The notes beneath the pieces were generated by a model. That model worked only from the letters and a program-made list of their open reading frames with translations, searched no databases and was not told the origin of the DNA. A program made the position numbers and the translations under genes. A stretch of DNA of 13,874 nt from Thermoanaerobaculaceae bacterium. GTDB lineage: Bacteria; Acidobacteriota; Thermoanaerobaculia; Thermoanaerobaculales; Thermoanaerobaculaceae. The stretch's first letter is position 1. Every line of letters begins with the position of its first letter. The DNA is taken from positions 1-13,874 of the forward strand of contig JALHTD010000058.1 in NCBI GenBank assembly GCA_022865555.1, read 5' to 3'. This document shows positions 6,948 through 13,484 of the stretch, one piece after another.

Positions 6948-7627
6948 CCTTCCTCCCCGGACAGAACCGACTCCCGCAGGTAGCTCATCTTCCCTTCGTT
7001 CACCACCAACCCACGCTGCTCCAAGTCGTTGATCAGGCGTGTCACGGTCTCCCGCGACGTGCCTATCGTGTTCGCGATGTCCTGATGTGTGGGGCGGCGG
7101 ACGGCCACCCAGCCGTTGCCGAGGATCTGACCGTGCTGCCGGGCGAGGTCGATAAAGTACCGCGCCAGCCTGCCCACCACGTCGAGCGTCGCCAGCGACT
7201 CCATCTGCGCGTTGGAGCGCCGCAGTCGCAGCGAGAGCTCGCGCATCAGCTTGCGCGCGATCGCCGGGTGCTGCTCGATCAGCCGCTCGAACTCGTCCCT
7301 CCGGATCCGGTACGCGACCGTGGGCAGCTGGGCGATCACGCTGGCGGAGCGCGGCTCGTTGTCCAGCAGCGCCATCTCCCCGAAGAACTGCTCGGGTCCC
7401 AGCGTGGCCAGGATGAGCTCCTTCCCGCCGGACGAGGACACGCACACCTTGACCCGGCCGCTCGCGAGCACGTAGAGGCCGTCGGCCGGTTCGTTCGCGG
7501 CGAAGATGACCTCGTCCCGGACGAACTCTCGCCGCTCCGCCGCCCGAGAGAGCATTTCCAGCTCTGCGGGCTCAAGCTCGGCGAACAGCGATACGCGCCC
7601 GAGCAAATCCGTCAGCGCTGCGCACAT
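6944..7627 (-). CDS. Crp/Fnr family transcriptional regulator
   Basis: 227 aa, standard for the family. Residues about 8-125 form a cyclic-nucleotide-binding beta-barrel: FVRDEVIFAANEPADGLYVL, then the phosphate-binding cassette FGEMALLDNEPRSASV at 82-97 with Gly83-Glu84 and Arg93-Ser94, the residues that hold cAMP in E. coli Crp. A long dimerisation helix follows (about 118-146), then a winged helix-turn-helix with RPTHQDIANTIGTSRETVTR at 178-197 as the DNA-recognition part. No N-terminal cysteine cluster of the Fnr type is present, so a cyclic nucleotide, not an Fe-S cluster, is the likely signal; this is inferred. ATG start with an unusually strong ribosome site. It overlaps the lipoprotein gene by 16 bp and pgsA by 4 bp. 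Its targets are not evident from the window, and I found no clear palindromic operator nearby. Confidence 0.93.
   Translation of the reverse strand: MCAALTDLLGRVSLFAELEPAELEMLSRAAERREFVRDEVIFAANEPADGLYVLASGRVKVCVSSSGGKELILATLGPEQFFGEMALLDNEPRSASVIAQLPTVAYRIRRDEFERLIEQHPAIARKLMRELSLRLRRSNAQMESLATLDVVGRLARYFIDLARQHGQILGNGWVAVRRPTHQDIANTIGTSRETVTRLINDLEQRGLVVNEGKMSYLRESVLSGEEG
6952..6956 (-). promoter_or_regulatory. Ribosome binding site of pgsA
   Basis: GGAGG followed by AAGG and then GTG, inside the last codons of the crp-like gene. It supports the GTGA-overlap start and therefore the unusual N-terminal extension of PgsA. Confidence 0.6.
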
Positions 7628-8835
7628 GGATCACCTCCCCCGCCAGTCATCAGGCGGACCAGCGCGGCCGCGGACTCGCCGTCCACGACCTCGGGCAGCT
7701 TCAGGCACCCGTCGTTCCCATCGCTGCACCAGCGCGGGGCGGGCTTCCCGAGCACCTTCCCCAGCCGCTCGAGCGTGGCCGCGAGCTCCGGCGGCGAAAC
7801 CGTTCGCTCGGGGTTGAAGCGGTGGGCTATCGGGTCGCCCGGCATCACCCCGGTGCGCGCCACCGTGACCACCTCCCGCGATTCCTGCAGCCGGACGACG
7901 TCCTCGAACACCGGAACCGAGCCGCTGGTCCGGGTCCCGAGCCCCGGCGCCTCCCATGCCACAATGGCGGCCAGTCCCTTGCGCTGCAGCGGCTTGGAGG
8001 CGAGGGCCTCGGTGAGATAGGGAGGTGCGTTGATGAGCCGGAGGTGCCGGCGTGCGGACGCCAGCAGCTCGCAGCGCCGCGGGTTTTCTGCGGGCAGCCG
8101 GCTGTAGAGGTCGAGGGCCAGATCCCACTGCCCAAGCGCTTCCGCGACGGAGCCCTTCAGCTCCAGCCCTTCAGGCGTGTCGGGGATACCCGGGACCAGC
8201 TCGGCCGCAGCCCGCGTGTCATGAAGTGCCAGCAGGGCGCGCACCGCCAGGATGCGCGCGCTCGCCGTCCCCGGGTTCACCTCGAGTGCCTCGCGGGCAC
8301 GTGCCAGGGCTCCGGTGGCATCCCCGCCCTGCAGCAGGGCGTTCCCCTCGGCGAGCAGGGTCGTGGTGAGCGCCCCCTCGACCTCCGTTGCAACCGCGCC
8401 CCAGCCCTCCTCGGGCTGCAGCTCGGCGGCGCGCCGCGCCGCGGTGAGCGCGCCGCGCAGGTCGCCCTCCCGCCGCGCGGCCACCGCGGCGAACCCCCAT
8501 GCGGAGCCGTAGCTCGGTACACCGGCGGCAAGCTGGAGAGCCTGGCCCCCCACGCTCTCGCCTCGCAGGAACCGCACCTCGAGGGACGCGAGCGCCCAGA
8601 CCGGGTGTCCGGGGGGCAGCTGGCGTAGCTTGCTCTCACTGGCCTCGAAGTTGCCGCCCTCTGCAGCCGCGACGGCGGCCCGGGCGGCCTCGACCTGCGC
8701 GGTCATGAGCGGCGCCCCGGCGACGGGAGGCGCCAGCGGGTCGGGCACCCGCGCGATCCGCGTGGGTGCCGCCGTCCGGCAGGCGGCCAGCACTACGGCA
8801 AGCGCGAGCGCGACGCTACTCGCCGCCCTGCCCAA
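7612..8835 (-). CDS. TPR-containing lipoprotein with SLH-like C-terminal region
   Basis: 407 aa. The N-terminus is a lipoprotein signal: a basic Arg3, hydrophobic core and lipobox LAAC with Cys19 as the lipidated residue. A Pro/Ala-rich linker to about 45 follows, then helical repeats of TPR character to about 270, for example NFEASESKLRQLPPGHPVW, REGDLRGALTAARRAAELQP, GDATGALARAREALEVNPG and GQWDLALDLYSRLPAENP. Residues about 275-365 (KGLAAIVAW, VPVFEDV, VVTVARTGVMPGD, HRFNPERTVSPPELAATLERL) resemble an S-layer-homology repeat, which in other proteins binds cell-wall polymers; this is a pattern call only. Two cysteines near the end (370, 377) could pair. The start is TTG, with GGGGAG four bases upstream, and overlaps hfq by 20 bp; no ATG or GTG lies before the signal core. 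Function unknown; probably a membrane-anchored scaffold or envelope protein. Confidence 0.82.
   Translation of the reverse strand: MGRAASSVALALAVVLAACRTAAPTRIARVPDPLAPPVAGAPLMTAQVEAARAAVAAAEGGNFEASESKLRQLPPGHPVWALASLEVRFLRGESVGGQALQLAAGVPSYGSAWGFAAVAARREGDLRGALTAARRAAELQPEEGWGAVATEVEGALTTTLLAEGNALLQGGDATGALARAREALEVNPGTASARILAVRALLALHDTRAAAELVPGIPDTPEGLELKGSVAEALGQWDLALDLYSRLPAENPRRCELLASARRHLRLINAPPYLTEALASKPLQRKGLAAIVAWEAPGLGTRTSGSVPVFEDVVRLQESREVVTVARTGVMPGDPIAHRFNPERTVSPPELAATLERLGKVLGKPAPRWCSDGNDGCLKLPEVVDGESAAALVRLMTGGGGDPCAQR
7631..7638 (-). promoter_or_regulatory. Near-perfect Shine-Dalgarno sequence of the Crp/Fnr gene
   Basis: The minus strand reads GGAGGTGATCC-ATG, so GGAGGTGAT matches the usual 16S anti-SD tail over nine bases. 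It lies within the last codons of the lipoprotein gene. It is the strongest ribosome site in the operon and suggests the regulator is translated efficiently from the long message. Confidence 0.75.
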
Positions 8836-9073
8836 GCTGCTCCCCGTCCCCTCGCGCTATGCAAACCGTCACCACGGCGTGCTTGTAGACGAGGTGCTCC
8901 AGGCCGTGGCTCTCCACGATCAGCGCGTAGCGGTCGAACCGCTTGAGAACTCCGGTGATGCGCTTGCCGGTTAGCAGGTAGACGTGGATCGGCCGGCCGT
9001 CCCTCCGCAAGGCGTAGAAGAAGCTGTCCTGAACGTTGACGCTGACCTTAGCCCGCTCCTGTCCCTGTTCCAC
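8816..9073 (-). CDS. hfq: RNA chaperone Hfq
   Basis: 85 aa. Hfq forms a hexameric Sm ring that pairs small RNAs with mRNAs. The core is clear: VQDSFFYALRRDGRPIHVYL at 14-33 (Sm1; Gln15 and Asp16 match E. coli Gln8 and Asp9), then LTGKRITGVLKRFDRYALIV at 34-53, and the Sm2 box LVYKHAVVTV at 61-70 with the family YKH. Differences from E. coli: the distal-face residue Ile30 is Lys37, Lys31 is Arg38, and Phe42 is Tyr49. The C-terminal tail is only about 15 residues, Gly/Gln/Glu-rich, far shorter than in E. coli. GTG start with GGAGG six bases upstream, overlapping the end of miaA by 26 bp. The miaA-hfq order is a classic conserved neighbourhood, which supports both calls. Confidence 0.95.
   Translation of the reverse strand: MEQGQERAKVSVNVQDSFFYALRRDGRPIHVYLLTGKRITGVLKRFDRYALIVESHGLEHLVYKHAVVTVCIARGDGEQLGQGGE
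8840..8845 (-). promoter_or_regulatory. Ribosome binding site for the TTG start of the lipoprotein gene
   Basis: GGGGAG, four bases before TTG, within the last codons of hfq. This is the only good site that leaves the whole lipoprotein signal intact, so it decides the rare TTG start. Confidence 0.6.
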
Positions 9074-9983
9074 CTCGCGCCTCCACTCGTGCAGTGGCCT
9101 CCGCGAGAAGCTCTACCCCAGCCCCCGCCAACCACTCCACCTCGGTCTCGCCCCTCAACCAGGTCATCTGCCGCTTGGCCAGCTGCCGCGTCGCGGCTTT
9201 TGCCCGTTCTTCCGCCTCCTGGATGGTCAGTGTCCCCGCCAGGACCTGGCACGACTCCCGATACCCGATCGCCTTGACGGCGTGCGCCCGCGGCGAAAGC
9301 CCGTTTGCAAGCAGTACCTCCACCTCCCGCAAGAGGCCTGCGGCAAACATACTTTCCACCCGCCGCCCAATCCTAGCATGGACCTCGGCTCGAGGCAGGT
9401 TGAGACCCAACATCAGGAAGCGGTGGCGTGCCACGCCTCGCGGATGCTCACGCCAGAGCGTGGTCATCGGCCTGCCCGCCACGAGGCACACCTCGAGCGC
9501 CCGCAGCGTACGCTGGCGGTCGGTGCCGGCTATGCGCCCCGCCGCCTCCGGGTCGAGCGCGCCCAGCTTCGCCCTCACCGCCGCCGGGTCGGCCGCCCAC
9601 TCGGCCTCGAGCAGCTGTCGAAGCCTAGGGTCCTTGGGAGGCTCGGGGAAAAGCCCGTACAGCAGGGCCCGAACGTAGAAGTGCGTTCCCCCCACGACAA
9701 CCGGCAGCCGCCCCCTTGCACGGATGTCGGCGATGGCAGCGTCCGCATCGCGGACAAACATCCCCGCGGAGTACCGCTCTCGGGGGTCGGCCACGTCGAT
9801 CAGGTGGTGAGGGACGCGCGAGCGCGTCGCGGCGTCCGGCTTCGCGGTCCCGATGTCCAGCCCACGGTAGACGGCGAACGCGTCGGCCGAAACGACCTCG
9901 CCCGCGAGCCGCTCGGCCAGCGCTGCTCCCAGCTCGGTCTTGCCGGAGGCCGTCGGGCCCACGATCACGACCAGCTCACTCAC
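9048..9983 (-). CDS. miaA: tRNA dimethylallyltransferase MiaA
   Basis: 311 aa, the normal length. MiaA adds a dimethylallyl group from DMAPP to N6 of adenosine 37 in tRNAs that read UNN codons; the cytoplasmic product is often further thiolated by MiaB. Visible: P-loop GPTASGKTEL at 9-18, SADAFAVYRGLDIGTAKPD at 32-50 with the catalytic-base position Asp34, VVGGTHFYVRALLYG at 96-110, DRQRTLRALEV at 155-165, AVKAIGYRE at 235-243, and TRQLAKRQMTWLR at 265-277. The residue after Asp34, usually Ser (DSxQ or DSAL), is Ala. The start is a GTG overlapping the comEC stop (GTGA), with a purine-rich GAGGGGG eight bases upstream; the longer ORF would start inside comEC with an Arg-rich stretch of no family similarity. 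Confidence 0.96.
   Translation of the reverse strand: MSELVVIVGPTASGKTELGAALAERLAGEVVSADAFAVYRGLDIGTAKPDAATRSRVPHHLIDVADPRERYSAGMFVRDADAAIADIRARGRLPVVVGGTHFYVRALLYGLFPEPPKDPRLRQLLEAEWAADPAAVRAKLGALDPEAAGRIAGTDRQRTLRALEVCLVAGRPMTTLWREHPRGVARHRFLMLGLNLPRAEVHARIGRRVESMFAAGLLREVEVLLANGLSPRAHAVKAIGYRESCQVLAGTLTIQEAEERAKAATRQLAKRQMTWLRGETEVEWLAGAGVELLAEATARVEARGGTGTGAG
9080..9084 (-). promoter_or_regulatory. Ribosome binding site of hfq
   Basis: GGAGG six bases before the GTG, located inside the miaA coding sequence. It supports a start that overlaps miaA by 26 bp. Confidence 0.65.
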
Positions 9984-12232
9984 CGGGTTCGCCCCCTCTC
10001 GCGCGAGACGCGCACTTCGGCGGCGCCGCCGAGGACGAAGGGGCCGTCGTCGTCCCACCCGAGCGACGCCGCGCCCGTGCCCTGCCCGACCATCACTGCG
10101 GGGAGCTCACGAGCGCGTAGCGCCACCGACGGGTCGGGGTACGCGAAGCGGGGCCGCGTCCCGGTCGCGGCGAGCGTCACGACCGGCCTTACCGCTGCGA
10201 GAAACTCGGGTGTGGAGGAGGTGCGTGAGCCGTGATGCGGGAGCTGAAGCACCTCCGCCCTCAGGGACTCCCCGCCGGCGAGCACGGACGACTCGCCGGC
10301 GGCCTCGAGGTCCCCGGCGATCAGCAGCCCGGCACCGCCAACGTGGAGCCGGGCCACCAGGCTGGCGTCGTTGTCGATGCCCTCCATCACTGAGGGCGGC
10401 CACAGAACGTCGCACTCGATCGTGCCGACGGTCAGGCGCTGACCCAGTGAGAGCGGGACCTCCTCGACGCCTGCGAGGCGTGCGGCGCGCCGAAGCGCCA
10501 CTATCTCCGCCCGCCCCCCAAGCGCCAGTGGGTAGCACAGGCGCCGGACGCGCAGGCGTTCCAAAAGCATGGCGGCGCCTCCCGTGTGGTCGGCGTCCGG
10601 GTGCGTCAGCACCAGAGCGTCCAGGCGGCGAACCCGAGCCCGGGCAAGCTCCCGCCACGCATCGGTTGGCGAGCGGCCGGCGTCAACCAGCACGTTGGTC
10701 TGCCCGCTCTCCACCAGGATCGCCATGCCCTCTCGAACGCCGAGCATCTGGACGGTGTGTGACCAACGGGCCGGCGGAGCCGGAAGGATCATCCAGACCA
10801 GCGTTCCGGCCACGAGGAGCAGCGCGGCAGGCACGGCAAACCGGACGCGCGTGAGGGCGGCCAGGCCGAGGCCCCCGAGCAGCGCCGCGAGGGCAGCGGG
10901 AAATGGCGGGAACGGCCAGCTCAGCACGCCTCCGACCGCGGAGGCGCCGCCGAGAAGCCACTGGCCGCCGGCCACCCCGAGCAGCACGACCCCGCCCAGC
11001 GTGGACGACAGCGGTGCCACCGCCAGGGCCAGGAGGCTGAACCCAACCAGGACCAGCTCCAAAGGGGCTGCAAGCAGGTTCGCGACTACCCCGAGAGGCG
11101 GCACGACCGCGAAGTACTCCCCGACCAGCGGGCTCGACGCCGCCTGGGCGACCAGGGCCACCGCGAGCGCCTGGGCGGCCCGCTGCGGCAGGATACGGAG
11201 CAAGCTTGCCGCCGGCGTCATCCACCGCACCAGGGCCAGCGTGACGAACGCCGAGAGCTGGAAGCCGGGCTGCAGGAGCACCGCGGGCTCGAGAGCCACC
11301 AGCCCCGCCACGATCGCCCACACGGTGGGAAGCGGCTCGAGGGGTCGGCCGAACTGGCGTGCGAGAAGGTAGGCGATCCCGGCGCTCGCGGCCCGCAGAA
11401 CCGGAGCGTTCCCGCCCGCCAGAAGGGAGAACGCGACCAGGGCCGCAATCACGAGCCAGCGTCGCACGGAGGGACGGACGCCGACCAGGTTGAGCGCCCC
11501 CCAGACCAACACCGCGACCAGCCCCACGTGCAGCCCGGAAACCGAGAGCAGGTGGACGAGCCCGGAGCGGCGCATGCTGGCCACCTCTCCAGCCCGCAGG
11601 CCTTCCCGCCGCTCGAGCACCAGAGCGGCCGCCAGGCCCGCCGCGTGAAGCCTCGTCGGGTCCACGCCGGCGCTGGCCTGCAGAGCCCGCACGCCCCCCT
11701 CTCGGAGGCGGTCCACTGCGGATCCCCCCGGCTGCCGACGGAGCAGCAGCAGGGTCTTTACCCGCAGGTAACCGGCTTTCAGCGGCAGGCGCGGATCGCC
11801 GATCAGCTCGCCGCTCCCCTCCCAGCGCGTGCCCGGGGACGGAAGCTGCGCGAGCCCAACCGGGGCAGTGACGTAGAGGTCCAGCTCCCGCGGGTGGGGC
11901 TGGGACCTGCCTGCCCGCTCGAGCGCCAGCACCCGCACGCGCGTTCCCCACCCGCGAGCTCCGGTCACCCAGCCGTCCCGCACCGAGACGATGAAACGCA
12001 CGGGCACGGGGCTTCCCGCCGGGCCCGTGGGCGACCGCGGGGCGAAGGCGCACGCCGCGAGCCCGACGAGCACCCCGCACGCCGCCCACCACCCGAGCCG
12101 CTGCCCGTGCCCACGCAGTCCACGCCAGGCGGCCAGGAGCGCGAGCAGAACCAGGGGGAAGCGAAAACGGGCCTCGGGCGGGAGCAGGTTGCCCAACAGC
12201 GCCGCCGCCACGACGGCGACGGCCAGGGTCAC
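9980..12232 (-). CDS. comEC: ComEC/Rec2 family DNA internalization channel
   Basis: 750 aa from the chosen GTG. ComEC is the inner-membrane channel that passes single-stranded DNA into the cytoplasm during natural transformation. Hydrophobic segments near 1-17, 25-38 and 48-64 are followed by a soluble DUF4131-like region to about 200. The Competence domain then begins around 215, marked by HLLSVSGLHVGL at 227-238, and spans several membrane helices to about 480. The C-terminal part is a metallo-beta-lactamase-like domain: VQMLGVREGMAILVE, LTHPDADHTGG with His544, Asp546, Asp548 and His549, AGDLE with Asp641, and LPHHGSRTS with His666-His667. All three parts are present, so the gene looks intact. 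The start is uncertain: GTG at 12232 begins directly at the first hydrophobic stretch; a GTG at 12265 would overlap rlmD by 14 bp. The longest ORF (from 12478) is an antiparallel-frame extension through rlmD and is rejected. Confidence 0.93.
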   Translation of the reverse strand: MTLAVAVVAAALLGNLLPPEARFRFPLVLLALLAAWRGLRGHGQRLGWWAACGVLVGLAACAFAPRSPTGPAGSPVPVRFIVSVRDGWVTGARGWGTRVRVLALERAGRSQPHPRELDLYVTAPVGLAQLPSPGTRWEGSGELIGDPRLPLKAGYLRVKTLLLLRRQPGGSAVDRLREGGVRALQASAGVDPTRLHAAGLAAALVLERREGLRAGEVASMRRSGLVHLLSVSGLHVGLVAVLVWGALNLVGVRPSVRRWLVIAALVAFSLLAGGNAPVLRAASAGIAYLLARQFGRPLEPLPTVWAIVAGLVALEPAVLLQPGFQLSAFVTLALVRWMTPAASLLRILPQRAAQALAVALVAQAASSPLVGEYFAVVPPLGVVANLLAAPLELVLVGFSLLALAVAPLSSTLGGVVLLGVAGGQWLLGGASAVGGVLSWPFPPFPAALAALLGGLGLAALTRVRFAVPAALLLVAGTLVWMILPAPPARWSHTVQMLGVREGMAILVESGQTNVLVDAGRSPTDAWRELARARVRRLDALVLTHPDADHTGGAAMLLERLRVRRLCYPLALGGRAEIVALRRAARLAGVEEVPLSLGQRLTVGTIECDVLWPPSVMEGIDNDASLVARLHVGGAGLLIAGDLEAAGESSVLAGGESLRAEVLQLPHHGSRTSSTPEFLAAVRPVVTLAATGTRPRFAYPDPSVALRARELPAVMVGQGTGAASLGWDDDGPFVLGGAAEVRVSRERGRTR

Positions 12233-12251
12233 CAGGCGTGAGCCCGGAAGC

Positions 12252-13484
12252 TCACCCGCCGGCACGCCGGAAGTCCGCGAGGATCTCCACATGGTGCGAG
12301 CCGGCGAAAAGGTCCCACAGCTCCAGCGAGGCCAGCTTGTAGCCGAAAGCCAGCAGTTGGGCCGCGTCCCGTCCGAAGTGGGCGGCGTCGCAGGAGAGAA
12401 GCACGATGCCCTCGGGCAGCCAGCGCACCAGCCCCGCAGTCGCCGCGGCCGAGAGGCCGATCCGCGGCGGGTCGACAATCGCGAGGGTACCCTGGCCCGT
12501 GCCCGGGTCCTCCAGGTAGCCCTCCGCGGAGAGGGCCAGTACCAGGGCTCCCGGGAGGTTCATTGCGGCCGCCTCCGCGGCAACCCGGCTGCCTTCGATC
12601 ACCGTTATCGCCGCCGCGCCGGCGTGTTTGGCGGCTGCGGCGAAGAAGCCCACCCCGGCGTAAAGGTCCACCACGCGGCCGTGCCCGTGGGCCCGCACAA
12701 GCTCGGACACCCGAGTGAAGAGGCGCGGCACCAGGTGGCGGTTGGCCTGGAAGAAGCTCCCGACCGGAACCCTGAGGGGGACGGGAAGGTCCATCGTGAC
12801 GCCGGTGGCGCCCCACCCGCCGGAGAGAAGCGTACCCCCTTCGCCCATCGGGTGCCAGCCGGCGAGACCACGCACCGAAACCTCGGGAGGCGTCCCTGGG
12901 CCGCGCCAGCCGGCCACGGCGGCGCTAGGACCCAGGTTTTCCAGCCACTCCACGTCGCCGTCCGGGAGCCCGGCGGTGGCGAGGGCGCGCGACAGCCTGG
13001 GCAGCCCGTCCAGGAGCAGGCGCGAGATCACGCGGCACGGGGAGATGTCTGCGGTCCGGTGCGAGCGGGGACCGCGAAACCCCAGAGTCTGCGTCCCCGC
13101 GTCCCAGTGGAGCCGCGCCCGAAGACGCCACCCCATTTCGGATACCGCGACCGGCGCCTTCCTGACCGCATCCGCAAGCTCCGGAGGGGCGTGCCGGAGG
13201 GCACCACAGGCGACCTCGCGCAAGGCGTCCGCGATGACCTCCCGACGCACGTGGGCGAGGTCGCAGCCCCCGCAGGCCCCGGCTACCGGGCAGGGGTCCG
13301 GCTCTCGCCACGGGCTCGCCTTGAGCACGGCCGTAACGCGTGCCTCCCCGACCTCCGCCCGCTCGCGCTCCACCTCCGCCTCGACCACCTCCCCCGGCAG
13401 CGCGCCCGCAACGAACCACACCTTGCGCCCCACCCGCGCGACCCCGCGGCCACCCCCGCCCAGGGACTTGATCTCAATGCGCAC
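12252..13484 (-). CDS. rlmD: 23S rRNA (uracil-C5)-methyltransferase, RlmD/RumA type
   Basis: 410 aa. This TrmA/RlmD-family enzyme uses SAM to methylate C5 of a uridine in RNA. An N-terminal TRAM-like segment (about 1-55) precedes a 4Fe-4S motif, CPVAGACGGC, with Cys65, Cys71 and Cys74, and a fourth Cys150; this cluster is the hallmark of RlmD-type over plain TrmA enzymes. SFFQAN at 243-248 precedes SAM motif I, VVDLYAGVGFF at 271-281, then VIEGS at 295-299, and DPPRIGLS at 338-345. The catalytic cysteine is Cys365 in LLSCDAAHFGRD, and the general base is Glu400 in DLFAGSHHVEI. All key residues are present. The position modified (U1939 in E. coli RlmD, or U747 for RlmC) is inferred, not shown. 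GTG start with GGAG ten bases upstream, overlapping the preceding gene by 11 bp. Confidence 0.92.
   Translation of the reverse strand: MRIEIKSLGGGGRGVARVGRKVWFVAGALPGEVVEAEVERERAEVGEARVTAVLKASPWREPDPCPVAGACGGCDLAHVRREVIADALREVACGALRHAPPELADAVRKAPVAVSEMGWRLRARLHWDAGTQTLGFRGPRSHRTADISPCRVISRLLLDGLPRLSRALATAGLPDGDVEWLENLGPSAAVAGWRGPGTPPEVSVRGLAGWHPMGEGGTLLSGGWGATGVTMDLPVPLRVPVGSFFQANRHLVPRLFTRVSELVRAHGHGRVVDLYAGVGFFAAAAKHAGAAAITVIEGSRVAAEAAAMNLPGALVLALSAEGYLEDPGTGQGTLAIVDPPRIGLSAAATAGLVRWLPEGIVLLSCDAAHFGRDAAQLLAFGYKLASLELWDLFAGSHHVEILADFRRAGG

Noticed and set aside
6948..7445. 166-residue extension of PgsA in the longest open frame
   Set aside because: It overlaps the crp-like gene in another frame and reads as Arg/Gly/Ala-rich sequence. 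The GTGA overlap with a good SD is a better start.
6830..8020. 396-codon plus-strand frame opposite the crp-like and lipoprotein genes
   Set aside because: It is the mirror frame of real coding sequence and has no motif or convincing start context.
12233..12478. 82-residue N-terminal extension of ComEC in the longest open frame
   Set aside because: It lies wholly over the rlmD 3' end, is Arg/Ser/Pro-rich, and ComEC proteins begin with a hydrophobic segment, which starts at the chosen GTG.
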